A stretch of 64,000 bases of DNA from Macroventuria anomochaeta (Eukaryota > Ascomycota > Dothideomycetes > Pleosporales > Didymellaceae): the NCBI RefSeq assembly GCF_010093625.1, contig NW_022985368.1, positions 188,204 through 252,203 of the forward strand. The letters run 5' to 3'. This document shows, in pieces, positions 21,079 to 32,858 of the stretch; position 1 is the first letter of the stretch, and each line of letters opens with the position of its first letter. Under the pieces are notes generated by a model that had not been told where the DNA came from, did not search any database, and was given only the letters and a program-made list of their open reading frames with translations. The position numbers and the translations under genes are program-made.

Positions 21079-24000
21079 CTATTCCTGAGGTAACATACTG
21101 TGCGCGAGTGTTTCGGCGACAGCGCTGCGTGGGCTTGCTTCGGAACAGTCCTTTGCTCGTCGTACCTTCGCTACATGCTCAAATGTATCTACGCATTCGA
21201 TTGATCTTTTAGGACCAGATTGTTTATCTATATCCTTCGGCTCTTGTAACAGTCGAACGGACAGTGTCTTGCGAATAGACGCATAGTTCATTTGGACCAT
21301 TGCTGGAAACACATCTGTCCTTTGCTCATTCATGTCATACGCTATGTTGGAGGTTTTGTTGAAAATGACTGAGAGCTTGCCTTGGCCAGCGTGAACTGCG
21401 GTGTGATGTTTGATCACAGCTTGAGGGTAGTCCCTATCACTGGGAAGTTCAAGCAAATGAGCTTGCTCCTCAACAAGGATTGACCCAACGAGGCGACTTG
21501 TTCTGGCACTGACACTCCCTCCTGGCGTAATGTCGAGACTGCAACCTTGCTCCAGCTGATTATTGCGGATGGACTGGCTCAAAAACACGCTATCTTGAGG
21601 AGCCGTTGGACACAATATTGCTTCCAGCGACATAGGTCCTGGTCTCGGTCCTCGATGAATGCTTCCCGAATCATGCACCTGCTTGTACTGAGATGGCTCT
21701 GACGTCTCAGGATCCGCGACAAGGTCTTGCATATCGAGCGGTGTCACGACCGATCCATGCTCCAAGGTAATGGAAATATATTTCCCGCATAACGAGAAAC
21801 ATATGCTGACAATGTCGCGATTGGACGATACATCCGAGGTCACACGTCCGGTTGTAGGTGTTTTCGAGTGAATCTCGGAGAGCGATCTGCTAGCTAAGAA
21901 GTGTAAGTTCAACAGATTATATTTGTGTTTCAGGAGAGATTTCATACCGGCTGCTCTATATTTCCAAATCCATACGGATTGGGCGCATACGAATGCAACC
22001 ACTGAATATGTAGGGTGGAAGGTCACGAACCGCAGCTCAGTCTTCGGGATGCTCAAGGTTATCGAAGAGACCATGCGTGGCCCAGTCCTATCGTTGTCAA
22101 GGTCTTCAAACAGGACAAGATTCCGACAGAAAGGCTCTTGATGGTCCGAAAACAGGAGGTAGTGACAGTCTGGACTGAATGTTATGGTGTATGTGTACCA
22201 ATCACGGAACAATAATCTCAAACTCGTGGGTAGATTCTTGATATACGGATTTCTTGGGTCGAAGACACCAAGATTGGGATCCCATTTTTGTCGGAAGCGG
22301 GCCATTGAGTCCAAAGGAAGAATTGTTGTTTTCCATGTCGGCTTTGAGTCGAGAGAGGATATCGAGAACAGGTACTGCGTCCTGAGAATCGAGATAATTA
22401 GACCATCTGGGCTAATGGTGGCGGGGAACGATGTCTTCCAGTAGACATCATGCTCGTGGCGGAATGCTTGCCTCATCTGTAGAGCCACTTCGGAGGCCTC
22501 TAAGGGTACAGTAGCCGCGAAAATTAGGCGTTTGAGGTCCGTAGTGGACCACAACTCATAGTGGGCTGTCCATTCAGTACAAAATCTCTCGACCTGGGCA
22601 TATGCCGCGTAAGGATCGAGATCGCGCCAGAATTTTTCATATTTTTCAGACGGCCAGATGCTCAACACTCCCAATACATTCGTGTCCTTCGACGTTGCAG
22701 AGATATGGCATAGTGGCCGAGAGCTTACACCGTCTAGCTTGGTGGCTCTAGGAGCAAAAGATGTCGTTTTGGTGAACTTGCCCTCAGGAAGGAATCGACT
22801 TGAGTGGAATACCAGTGCGTCGCGCCAAATCAAGCTCGGGTTGTCCATAAGCTTGCGCCCCCATTGTTTGGCAAATGTTGCCATCTCGAAGCAAAAGTCG
22901 CGGAGCGTTATCAAAGTCGACTGAAAATCCCAGCAAGAGTCAAGAAACGTCAACTTTTGAGCCCACTCTGTCCATTCCAACAGAGCCCGTATTTCTCTTT
23001 CCAGGACAGTTTGGAGCTCCGGAGCCTGACGATTGTCATGAACATTGAGACGTTGTACTTTGTGAAACGCTTCAATAAACATCGCTATAGTCTCGGGGCT
23101 CATCAAGAAATCGGAAAGACTTTTTCGCAACTCTTCGAGCTTGTTGTATAGTCTGTCCATGTCCCATAAAGAGCTTAAAGACGGCGTGATAGACGACCCC
23201 AAATGCATTATCCAGAATCCAGCAGCATATAAGATCATTGGCTGTTGAAGTATTTGGGAATCCGGTTCGTTGGACAGTCGCCCTTGCCGACCGGCTCGTA
23301 GAAGTAATCGTAGGGACGTCGTGGCTAATTCTAGATTTGCAGTGGCTTCTGCAGGCCGAAGCAGGTCGTTGGGCGAAACTTGTGATTTAGAAGGCTTCCA
23401 CCCCCTAATGTATTCCGAGACCGAGATATGTATCAGATGAAAACCAGATGATCTGTTGCATCTTTGATATGTGACAAGTCCGCAAGTGACCATGGACACA
23501 ACCTCGGCGAAGTCAGACCATACCTCGCTTGTGACATTCACATCGTTTGAGATAGGAACCACCACCGTTTGTAGATCCTCAATTGTCAATTCTTGACGGC
23601 TGTAGAGAACCCACGAGAGAATCCGTGTTGCTAATTCCTGCTGATGCATAGGAGATTGGCACATGATATTGAAGATTCGATCGTACATGGCCTCAAGTCC
23701 TTCAGGCAAAGTGATGTTCCATATCAGTTGTTCTATCATCGAACGTGTTAAGGCTGGCGATTGGAGAAATGCGATCATAAGTTTTGCCCATAAGAACATT
23801 TTGTTTGCTCCTGTGGCGAGGTGTTGAACATATTGGTCAATATCGGCATCGGGACGTAGTCGGTGCTCGCGAGCCATGATCTCCAGGCTACGTTTCAGGT
23901 AGATTCGTATGTCAGCATCTACCTCTTGCTGCCCGAAGGGGAGGCGATGTTCCTCTCGAATAAGTCGTACAAGACCATGGGTATTGGGGCGACTGAAGAT

Positions 24001-25379
24001 CAAGATCCTCACGGTGGACAACTTCCCGAGCTGCTCAATGACTCTGATCAACGATTTGATGTTACTGCACTCATCAACACCGTCCAGAATGATGTATACA
24101 CAGGGAAGAGTCTTTAGGCTTTTCTGAAGAAGATCGAGTAATTCGGGCTCTGATGAGACGGACTGACCAATCAACTTACGCCCATGATCGATGGTGGTAT
24201 GGAACTCTTCGACTATATCTTGTCTGTTGCTGTGTCGCTGGATGAACTGGGACAGTATTGAACGACAAGCTGAGATTAGCATGGTGTGTGAAGGGTTGTC
24301 ATGGCGGAAGAAGAAATAATACACCTCGGGCGCAGATGGTGCACCATGCTGTCCAGAGGACAGATATTGAATCACTGAGGCAGCTAGTGTAGTCTTGCCT
24401 CCACCAGGATGTCCTGTTGTGAGAAGTCAGGCTAGGACGACTTGCTGAGGCATGTTGCTACGTTATTGAGATGGAACTAACCATGGATCCAACGGAGTCG
24501 TCCCAAAGTCTTGGTCGGATGCTCTCCATTCAGCCAGCTGCGAAAGAATGAATGGCTGAATATCCATTGTCCTGTGTCACTTTCGCGCTCACTGACGGAT
24601 TCGTGATAGACGGTCGCAAATTCTGGAGGCGCAAGCCACTTCAAGATGCGGTCCAATCCGCCCCTGCTCTCAATCTCATTCAGAAGTCGTCTCATCGCAT
24701 TCTGTCGTCCTTCGCCATAGATTAGCGGTATCTGGATGTTGAACATGCCCAACAGGCAGTAAGCAGCGTCTTCCTCGCGTTTTGTCTCTCGTCTTTCCGC
24801 CCATGACATACGCTCCTGAACGCTGAACTGTGACAGAGGTTTTCCGCGCAGGGCTTCGACGGATATGCCTGTAGTCGTAGCAATCTCCTGGAAAAGCAAG
24901 TCTTTGCTTCCAAGCAAACATCCTTCAGAAGAAAAGAACTGGAGCGATTGTGGAGCTAGAAGTTCTTGCACAGTCCAACCTCGTGTAAACCATCTGCTGT
25001 TCAAGAAAGGCTGCCGCTCTCTGCTGCTGGAGGCACCAACTGAGACGTCAGAGAGGTATACGTAGCATCTGGTTGCATCACGGTACCACCGAAACATTGA
25101 GTTGATGGCTTCTGAAAGCTCTGCGCTGCTTGACTTGTCGATGCAACACGTATCCACCCAGAAGTATTCAAGTTTATCCTGGGTAGCTTGCTTGCCACAG
25201 AAGCGGAGTTTTGAATAGCCAGCTTTTGTTTGACCCGTTCCATTTGTCAGGTCTTTAAACGTGACCTCTTCCTGATCATCTCCCCAAGTGTGCGATAGAA
25301 TAGCGTAGAATGGAATGTTTCTTCCTTCGCGTTCGACCAGACTGAAATTGCCGTCGGCTTCAACTCGCAATAGTCGCAT
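21079..25379 (-). CDS. HET-NACHT NLR-like protein with WD-like C-terminus, 1410 aa
   Basis: Probable fungal NLR-type receptor of the heterokaryon-incompatibility class (cell-death inducing HET domain, NACHT NTPase switch, C-terminal sensor). Exon 1 is 25379-24482 and exon 2 is 24413-21079, joined by a 68-nt intron that falls inside the Walker A motif. HET domain, residues about 20-165: YAILSHTWGDDQEEVTF, WVDTCCIDKSSSAELSEAIN and RGWTVQELLAP. NACHT: Walker A GHPGGGKTT at 300-308 and Walker B YIILDGVDEC at about 405-414, followed by FSRPNT. The C-terminal 600 residues hold only a few WD-like strands (ITFSPDCHYLLFSD, VTFHPTYSVVAFV, ICFSLCGKYISI) and no near-identical tandem WD repeats. The frame is intact. 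The ligand and partner are unknown. Confidence 0.9.
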
Positions 25380-25559
25380 GAGGACACGGGTTCTGATGAA
25401 CTTTAGTACGGTTATCTTTGAGAGAATGAGACAGGTTATACAAGAAACGCGCAGTCGAACAATTACAGCCGTTTTAATGGCCGATGTTATGGACGAGAAC
25501 TGAAGGAATGTGGGATACAGCTGACGGAGGAATTGAAGAGAGCGGGGTTTAAATTGACT

Positions 25560-26130
25560 GGGGCAGTGCAGGATGATACACGTACCGTGTCCGCGCGCAT
25601 GCTGTGCCCGTGCGCCCGATCAACACCAAAGTACTCTAAGCTTCGACGCGTCGCAACGCAACAATGATGGCTGCAATCAGTAATGCGCTTGCGGTAATTA
25701 ACAATGTGTAGCCTGGCGACATACTTCGTTACCAAAAAATAGCTGATGAAAATGGTGTTAGTCGCACAATTTTGTCACGGCATCATCGTCGCGTTCACGC
25801 GTCACCCACGACCAGAAACATCAACCAACAGAAGCTCAACCCACAAGAGGAGCTAGGGCTTGCCAATTGTATGGTAGAGCTTAACGGCTGGCACTCTTCA
25901 CCCGAGAGGCAGATGGTAGGCATTCTCGCCTCTGCTATAACCAAACAGCCAGTGAGCGAGAGCTAGGTTTCTCGCTTCATCAACCGCCACAAAGATTAAT
26001 TGCTCTCACGATGGGACACTGTTATGGACGCCAATTACCATGCCACTGATTCTCATAATAGATATGAGCAATATCTCGAGCTTCTACAACACAAAATCAC
26101 CGAGTACGACGTTGACGCCTTACGAACCAT
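25560..26130 (+). mobile_element. Degenerate pogo-type (Tc1/mariner) transposon remnant
   Basis: The left part shares GTACCGTGTCCG followed by GCGC with the pogo element at 31943, suggesting a common terminal region. A broken transposase N-terminus follows: SRTILSRHHRRVHASPTTRN-type helix-turn-helix, NQQKLNPQEELGLANCMVEL and ITKQPVSES, the same order as in the 31.9-kb copy. It is interrupted by a TAG after SES (about 25965) and a TAA near 25998, and homology ends near KITEYDVDA (about 26115). The DDE catalytic domain is absent, so the copy is truncated as well as mutated. Confidence 0.7.
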
Positions 26131-27704
26131 CTGTCGGGCTGATATAACCCGAATCTTCCCGCGCGCGAACGCGATATGCAGCACTTTTTCTCAACACCAT
26201 AGCTCAACAACGATGACAGGTATCAAGGAAACGCCAGCTGAAGTTGAACCCTACATCTTATGGCGACAAATCCCCCGGCAGAGAATCTAATCGTGCCGTG
26301 ATGGCCTGGATGTAAGCTGAGCTAGGATGCTTGAAGCAATACACCATACACTCTTCTTGACTTCCCACATCTGCAATACCCACACCTAACCGTGCGACAG
26401 AAAACGACTTAGGATGCGGTCGATCGAAGCTCTTGACTCAGGAACAGAAGGACGCAATAGTCGCACATGTCACGTCCTCTCGCAGTAGGCATAAGCAAAG
26501 ACGTCGCATCACACGTCCGCTCGCTCTACGATCATGCGTTGTGCAAAGCTTACGCCCAGGAAGGCTTCTAGTGTCCGTTAGGTCTCCACCGCTTGCGTCG
26601 TCGTGTAACAACTCAATCTGGACGACCCACAGCAAGCGCTACTAATAGGCCTGCTACGTTGAAGCGCATCGGCTGATTTATTAGCTGGAGAGGACACTCA
26701 GGGTAGAAACTACACCATCCTATTCAGGTGTCATTCAATTGATCTGCTGAGGTCCTAGCACATCCTGGTGGATGGGACCGTTACAGATTACTTCCATACT
26801 TTGGGTTGAAACAGCCTACATTCCGGTTACTACGAAATCCTCACCGGCCCTGGGTGCAACGACAAATAAAACCACCTTGACCAGATTATTCGTCAAGACC
26901 AGATGACGTATCGTTTGCAAAGAACGATAAGGGTGTTGCGATGAAAGGCGCTCGGACAAAGCCAGAGTTCTGATCAAGACCGTGCAGAACAGGCTAAGTT
27001 GCGATTATTATAGCGTTTCGAAAAGACTATGTACACCCCCTGACCTAGACAGCGAAGCAGCTCTATGCGTAGCTCTGATTACAGGCTGCGTACAATAGCC
27101 ATGAGACTATCTTTTAGCAACCTCATCAAGATGAATTAGCTGCAACAAGGTGTACACGTATGCGCACAAGAGATACTATGCTAGCTCCTGTATAGATCTC
27201 TTTACGTAGCCTTTTGCATAGTCCTGCCGAATCTAGAAGTAGAAGACCATGTTTTGGTGATGTAGGGGACTGGTTGGCACACATTGCTCAGGTCACGGGG
27301 TGTACCTGGTCTTTTCGAAACAACCCATAAGCTCTGCTTAGTGTGTGCCACGGGTCGGCGGCCCCAGGTACGAGGTCCATGAATAGACGGGTAATGAAGC
27401 TGCTGTAAACGCCCCTAAAAATTAGTGCTTATTGGTGGATTTCAGAAATATCGAGTCACCCTGACTTTGGGTCAACACTACCCTTCATAAAATCTCTGAT
27501 ACGCTGTTGGTGATCTATACTTGGTTGACACGTTAACCAGGCTATTCTAGCCAACCCCAAGACTGCCTAGAGATTGAGGATTTTCAGGGCTTCAGAGGGA
27601 TGGCTCTACTTTACTGGAAACGAAAACATGCCGAGACTCGTCTTTTCCGGGGCTTTCCGTGTTCTCCCCTGAATAATCAGAAATAATTTACAGATCTCGG
27701 TTAC
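26131..27704. other. Unassigned repeat-rich-looking intergenic stretch
   Basis: About 1.6 kb with only short frames broken by stops. No known domain, RNA gene or clear terminal repeat was found. It lies between two repeats and is probably old transposon debris, but I cannot prove that from this window. Confidence 0.35.
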
Positions 27705-27834
27705 TGTTGCAGTAAATGCAATCAGTGAAGGTGTAACCGCGCAGGACAGTAAGTCAGGGGTAACCGCGCGAAGCAGTAAAATCGGTGTATTCTGTTGTGT
27801 TGTTGTTCTGTGATTGTCTCTCACCCGGCAGCCA
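27705..27834 (+). repeat. Dispersed repeat, copy 1 (LTR-like TG...CA)
   Basis: Begins TGTTGCAGTAAATGC and ends CGGCAGCCA. It aligns with the reverse complement of 39458-39590. Inside are two direct copies of a unit containing GTAACCGCGC and a downstream AGCAGTAA-like motif, then a TTCTGTTGTGTTG tract. The ends resemble a short LTR, but I see no target duplication, so the class is unsure. Confidence 0.55.
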
Positions 27835-28224
27835 GAAAGTGCTGTTGGAACAGACATGAGCACTACACCAGCACACGTGGCAGACATGACCTCTTCACTC
27901 CATAAACCGTCACAGTTACCTATCTTCAGCCCCGTCACTACTGGATATATTAAAATTAAGGATATTTGTGGTGAACGGCTAGGAGAAAACAAGTTCTCTC
28001 GTCTGATCCGCCGTCTGTTGAGGTACCGTTTTGAGGATGCAGTCCCACGTATCTACGTTTTCGATACTCATGAACCTGTCTTCCTTACCAACACTACTAC
28101 CTTTTTTAGGTTGATTTGCTTAGAACATGAGACCGACTTCAGTCCGCATAACGAGGACACCGATATGCAATTTGTCTATTGTTGCAACCTTGGGCCGGTA
28201 TTCGAGAATGCTCTGCAGTTCTGA
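27814..28224 (+). other. Open frame of 136 codons, doubtful gene
   Basis: An uninterrupted frame without recognisable domains, starting inside the dispersed repeat. Part of it (27985-28014) matches a 5S-related fragment elsewhere in the window, which argues against a conserved protein. Listed so that the stretch is described; probably not a gene. Confidence 0.2.
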
Positions 28225-28663
28225 ATGGCCAGCTCATTAGTCAGCTCATGTTTGCCAGCTCCTGTTTTCCCGCTCCCGTTTGCCATGAGGATAAATAGTT
28301 GTTCTTCCTACAGTACCAATACAATAGATCATCACTTCATCACTTCATTCACCAGCCGGCGCCTCTGCAGGCTTTACCCTCAAGCTCCATTCCCTCATTC
28401 ACTCCATTTTTCGGACATAATAACTGCCTCACTGTATCTTACTCTATTTGAATTGCATTTTTAGATCGCTCAGATGGGGAAAAGCGCGTACTTATTTATA
28501 CAGCGGCCCACGCTGCCACAATTCCAATTGTTTTTCAGTTCAGCTGTGCTCTACTCAAGTACTACTGAGACAGAGCACAATTATGACTATGCGTATATTG
28601 TTTGCTTCGATCTCGAGACAGACACACTTTCTCGTTTGTCTTGAGTCTGGTATGACATTGCCT

Positions 28664-31588
28664 TTACCCCTTTTTGGGCCATACTTTTATAAGTCCATCT
28701 GCGACACTGAAAAGCGTCCCCCCACGCATCACATACTCCATGTCCATACTCTTCTCCCACAATCGCTCAATACTATCTACGCCAGGCGGAAAAATCACCA
28801 GATCAGCCAATTGCCCAACCTCTAGAGGGCCCAATGACTCATTCAACCCGAGCGATATTGCACCCCCGATTGTGGCGTGTCGAAGGATGGAGTATGTATC
28901 CTGCCCGCCCATCTCCATCATACGCATCTCCCAGTGATACAAAATACCTATTGGTTGCTCGCCATGCACACCAACGTTGGTCCGTACTACACGTTACGCG
29001 AGTCGAGCTGTTGAGCGTGATGTATTGAAAAATTGGTACTAGCTTTTTGGTGCTTGTTTGACTTCCGTGAGGCTTTCTAGTATGTCGTGCTTCACGTACT
29101 TTCGCAACTTCGTATCAGTGGAAATATCCACTGACTGATGAACCCAGTGTTGGCCAAAGATGCCACCGTAATTCATGACTGCCAACGGGGTGTATGAACT
29201 CCCGCTCGCCTCAATCAAAGACAGCACATCGTCATAAAGGTTGGGTACTGGTAAAGGATGCTCATGGGTTGTGTACCCCTCAATGAAGTACGTCAGGCCA
29301 CAGTCGAGCGACCAACCACGCTCCGGAACCACCAGCATGTTCAATTCCTCGGCCTCGAGCAGTAATCTCTGCCGCGAAGGTCTGGCTGCCAGCTAATAGT
29401 TTTTGGCCGAAAAGGCAGAGTAGCGGCCTTCCAGCTTGATGCGAAGGAGTGCTTCGCGAGCATCCTGGCGGGAATTGATCTCGGTATACGCAGATGGCTG
29501 CGTTGACCCGTACAGCACGTCTCCCGTGGCAAAGACGCGTGGTCCGTACATGCGACCTTTTTCGATGCGCACTCTTTCGGCTGGCCCGTATACGTCGTGC
29601 GAAGCAGGGTGTGAATTATTGTAACGCCATAGCCAAGAAACGTCTCCATCTCTCACGAACGTAGTGGATATGGCGTCAGAATACCACCCCAATGGCCATG
29701 CACGTCGATGAATCCGGGCAGAACCACTGCTCCTTGAGAATCGAGTACTTTAGCGGCTGGCGGTATTGGAATCTCAGTCGATGGGCTAACGGCTAAATCT
29801 GACCATTCCGAATGATCATAGTGCCGTATTGAAGGACGCGCGGGAGCCGATCGCTCATAGCAACAAGCGTAGCGTCGGTGACGGGGAATATTTTGCCACC
29901 GGTCTCAGATGCTTGCCGGCTTAAAGCCGTCTCATATGTGACGTTAAGCTCGAGTGAGCGAACATGAGGTTGCGCACAGAAACCAGAATCTCTGGATTCC
30001 AAGGACACGGCGTAGCAATTCTTGATGAGCTGGCGGACATCAGCAAAGTTGAGTGACGAGCCCAGTAGCCAGAAGATCTTCCCATCACCGCTGAACGTGA
30101 TGTCGTGTCCGCCAATTTGAGACAGCCGGACAAGGTCGACAGGAGCCCTTGGATCTAGTGGTTTGCTGCGGATATCCAATTGATTCAGTAGTGGGCCTTC
30201 AGACAGCCAGGTATGCTGAAAGTCGCAGAATGCGATGGTTGAGGAAGAGCTTGCTGTCATTTCCACTGCTGAGACTGATGCGAAGCGCTGTGGGTGCTTC
30301 TGCTCGTCGAGATAGTACAGCAAAACGGAGCCTCTAGTTTGTACACGCAAGATACAGCCACGTGTGTATTGTACGAGATCTAACTTCGTCTCTGCCGTAA
30401 CGCCCGGTATATCGAGTAATCACGCGTCTGTTATGGTAGATAACCCGTTGGCAAACAGCTGGAGTTCAGCAACCCACACCCCATGCCCGAAAGTTTCCTC
30501 CACATCGCCAAACATGTAGTCTTTACCAGTCCGTACATATACAATGAATGTACCATTCGAGACAGGACTTACGTATCTGCCTCGCCGTAATCCTTCGATC
30601 TGTACAACACGATCCGCATCGATATCAGCAACATAGAATTTTGTCAGTGTCGTATCGTCCCAGCAAGCCTACAAGAAGAGAACCGAGTCTTTGACGAAGG
30701 ATGGCGCATAGCAGGATTTCTCCGACAACGGCTTCGGAATGGCCAACACAGCTGCCGTAACCGGATCAACCAAGTAGTTGTCCCCCGCGGCTTCGAAGAC
30801 GACTCGATGACCAGTGAAGTCACTCCGCAGTCCTCGCAAAGCTCTAATACGTCGATGAAAAGCGAGTTCCTCCTTCCTGATCCTTGTCTCCGAGTAACGT
30901 GTTTTCGTAAGCTTCATCTCGACCTGCGCCTCAAACTTTAGCACCGAAGGAGTCCGCTCAGCCACGCGTTCCCCTTGCTCATTGAGCACGAGGTCTACCC
31001 ACCAGATCTGGCCCTGTGACCAAAGAACAATGATACTATCATTTCTGGACCACCCGTAATTAGGATATGTGCCCACAAAAGCCGGTATAGTGCTCAGATC
31101 GTACTCCAGTCCACCCCAAGCATGATGCACAGTACCTGATCGCATATCCTTCCACGCCAAGACCTCTCTATCATCGCTCCGCCGTACAAACGCCAGTGTC
31201 CTCCCATCCCTCGATAAGCGCGGCATACTCGCTCCGCCTGGAGTCGCTGGCTTATTCGGCAGGCTTGCAGCCGCAGCAACGAGTTCCGAGACGCGGCCGC
31301 AGGCGATGTCCAGCTGGAAGACGGCGTTGATGCCGGCGTGCACATCTGTAGCTGAACTTTCCGGTCGCGTCATCCTTCACATTACGTGTAAAGATGACGG
31401 CGTCACCACTGGGAGTGTAGCGCGCTTGTTCGACGCCGAGTTGGCTCTCAAAGTACTGCGACTCAGACCATGATGCGGGCAGCCTTCTTCCCACGAGACG
31501 TTTCCCTCCACGCTCGGGGAGCTGATCGTGTGGTGTTTCTAGCAAGGGGAACTCCCAGATCTCTCCAGCGCCGTTGGTCCGACCGGTA
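28664..31588 (-). pseudogene. TolB-propeller/amidohydrolase fusion pseudogene
   Basis: Reads in order as one long protein: WD40-like TolB propeller segments (PRLSRDGRTLAFVRRSDD, GHDITFSGDGKIFWLLGSS), then an amidohydrolase with the metal-binding strand GFIDVHGHWGG (H-x-H) and a C-terminal GLNESLGPLEVGQLADLVIF typical of the superfamily. In-frame stops lie at 30669-30671 (TAG), 30420-30422 (TGA), 29653-29655 (TGA), 29039-29041 (TAG) and 28994-28996 (TAA). Frame changes occur near 31370, near 29800 and near 29625. The 5' end stops at a hAT-like insertion at 31589 and no start codon is left. This architecture is best known from bacteria, so horizontal origin is possible but unproved. Confidence 0.85.
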
Positions 31589-31735
31589 AGGTATCAGCGT
31601 GTTCAACAGTCAGTACTATGGATAGTAACGGTACGGCACTACTGCAGTACTGTGTGGGACGTAACGGTGAAGGTGTTGAGCTATACCGTAGCAGTAGTAG
31701 ACCGTGCGCTCCTACAGTAGTACTGCCGTAATCGT
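31589..31735. mobile_element. Probable hAT-derived MITE
   Basis: The left edge, CAGCGTGTTCAACAGTCAG, resembles the TIR of the hAT element at 5944-9242. The right edge, read on the minus strand (ATTACGGCAGTACTACTG), resembles the subterminal part of the same TIR. The roughly 150-bp interior is rich in CAGTACT/AGTACTG and ACGGTA motifs and has no coding. No 8-bp duplication was found, so the limits are approximate. Confidence 0.45.
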
Positions 31736-31899
31736 CATGTGTAGAGCATGAGTGTGGTGAAGTATCACTTCGATTCAACTTTCTGTTCGCCTAATATGAC
31801 TTTTCTATTACCGTGCCCCACCCCATGATGCACGGACTATGGAAGAGAAGGTGTGGAAGGGTTGAGATGTTGATTGATTCTTTTAACTATTGGCTGGAA

Positions 31900-32858
31900 T
31901 CGATCGGGACTATATAGTAGAAGGGAATGGCCATAAACGGGTACCGTGTCCGTGCGCGTAATGCGCGGATTCGCGTAATGCGCCGAACCACCTTTTTGTA
32001 CCCATACTTCACTGTACAATTACTCAATGCCACAATGACTATGAAATCTGCCTTTGAAGAGATAGACTCTATGATACCATGCAATAAGATCCCATGGACA
32101 GCACTGGCTAAAAAACATAAGGTTGTGCGCTCAACCCTGTCTCGAAAATATTGACACGAGACGCGATCGCGTGAAGAGAAGGCAATTGCACAACAAAAGC
32201 TCACTCCACAACAGGAGGACAAGCTTGTCAAGTATATAGAGGAGCTTACAGCTCGCTGTCTACCTCCTACAAGGGAAATGATAGCAAATTTCGCGTCGTC
32301 AATAGCCACAGAGCCAGTCAGCGAGAGCTGGGTTACCCGCTTTATCAACAACCACTCGATCCATCTCATCTCTCAATACTCAACAGGTATGGACAGCAAT
32401 TGCCACAATGCCGATTTGTATACCAAGTACAAGCTCTATTTCGACCTGTTGCAGACCAAAATCGCCCAATACGACGTTGACCCTGAGCACACATACAATA
32501 TGGATGAGAAGGGCTTTATGATCGGAGTCACCACCAGGACCAAGCACGTCTTCAGTAGACGTATGTGGGAGAAGAAGGAGGTTACAGCAACTACTCAAGA
32601 TGGTAATCGTGCCTGGGTGACGCTTATAGCGTGTGTGTGTGGGGATGGATCGGCACTGCCACCAGGCCTCCTATACAAGTCTACCAACAACACTATACAG
32701 TCAAGCTGGGTGGAGGAAATCAAGCCAGGGGTACACTCTGTTTTTGTTTCCTCGTCACCTTCAGGCTGGACAAACAACAAGGTAGCTCTTGCTTGGCTCA
32801 AACAGGTGTTTGATCGCTATACCAAGAAGAAAGCACAAAGAAAGTACCGCCTATTGAT
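31900..32858 (+). mobile_element. Pogo-type transposon, 5' part, running into assembly gap
   Basis: The transposase N-terminus reads TMKSAFEEIDSMIPCNKIPW with a helix-turn-helix (ALAKKHKVVRSTLSRKY), one TGA at about 32152, then a continuous frame: EEKAIAQQKLTPQQEDKL, a Tc5-type DNA-binding segment and the start of the DDE domain with the first catalytic Asp in TYNMDEKGF. The TGA fits a CGA-to-TGA change. The sequence breaks off in AQRKYRLLI, just before the second catalytic Asp, where the run of N begins. Only the left part can be judged. Confidence 0.8.
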
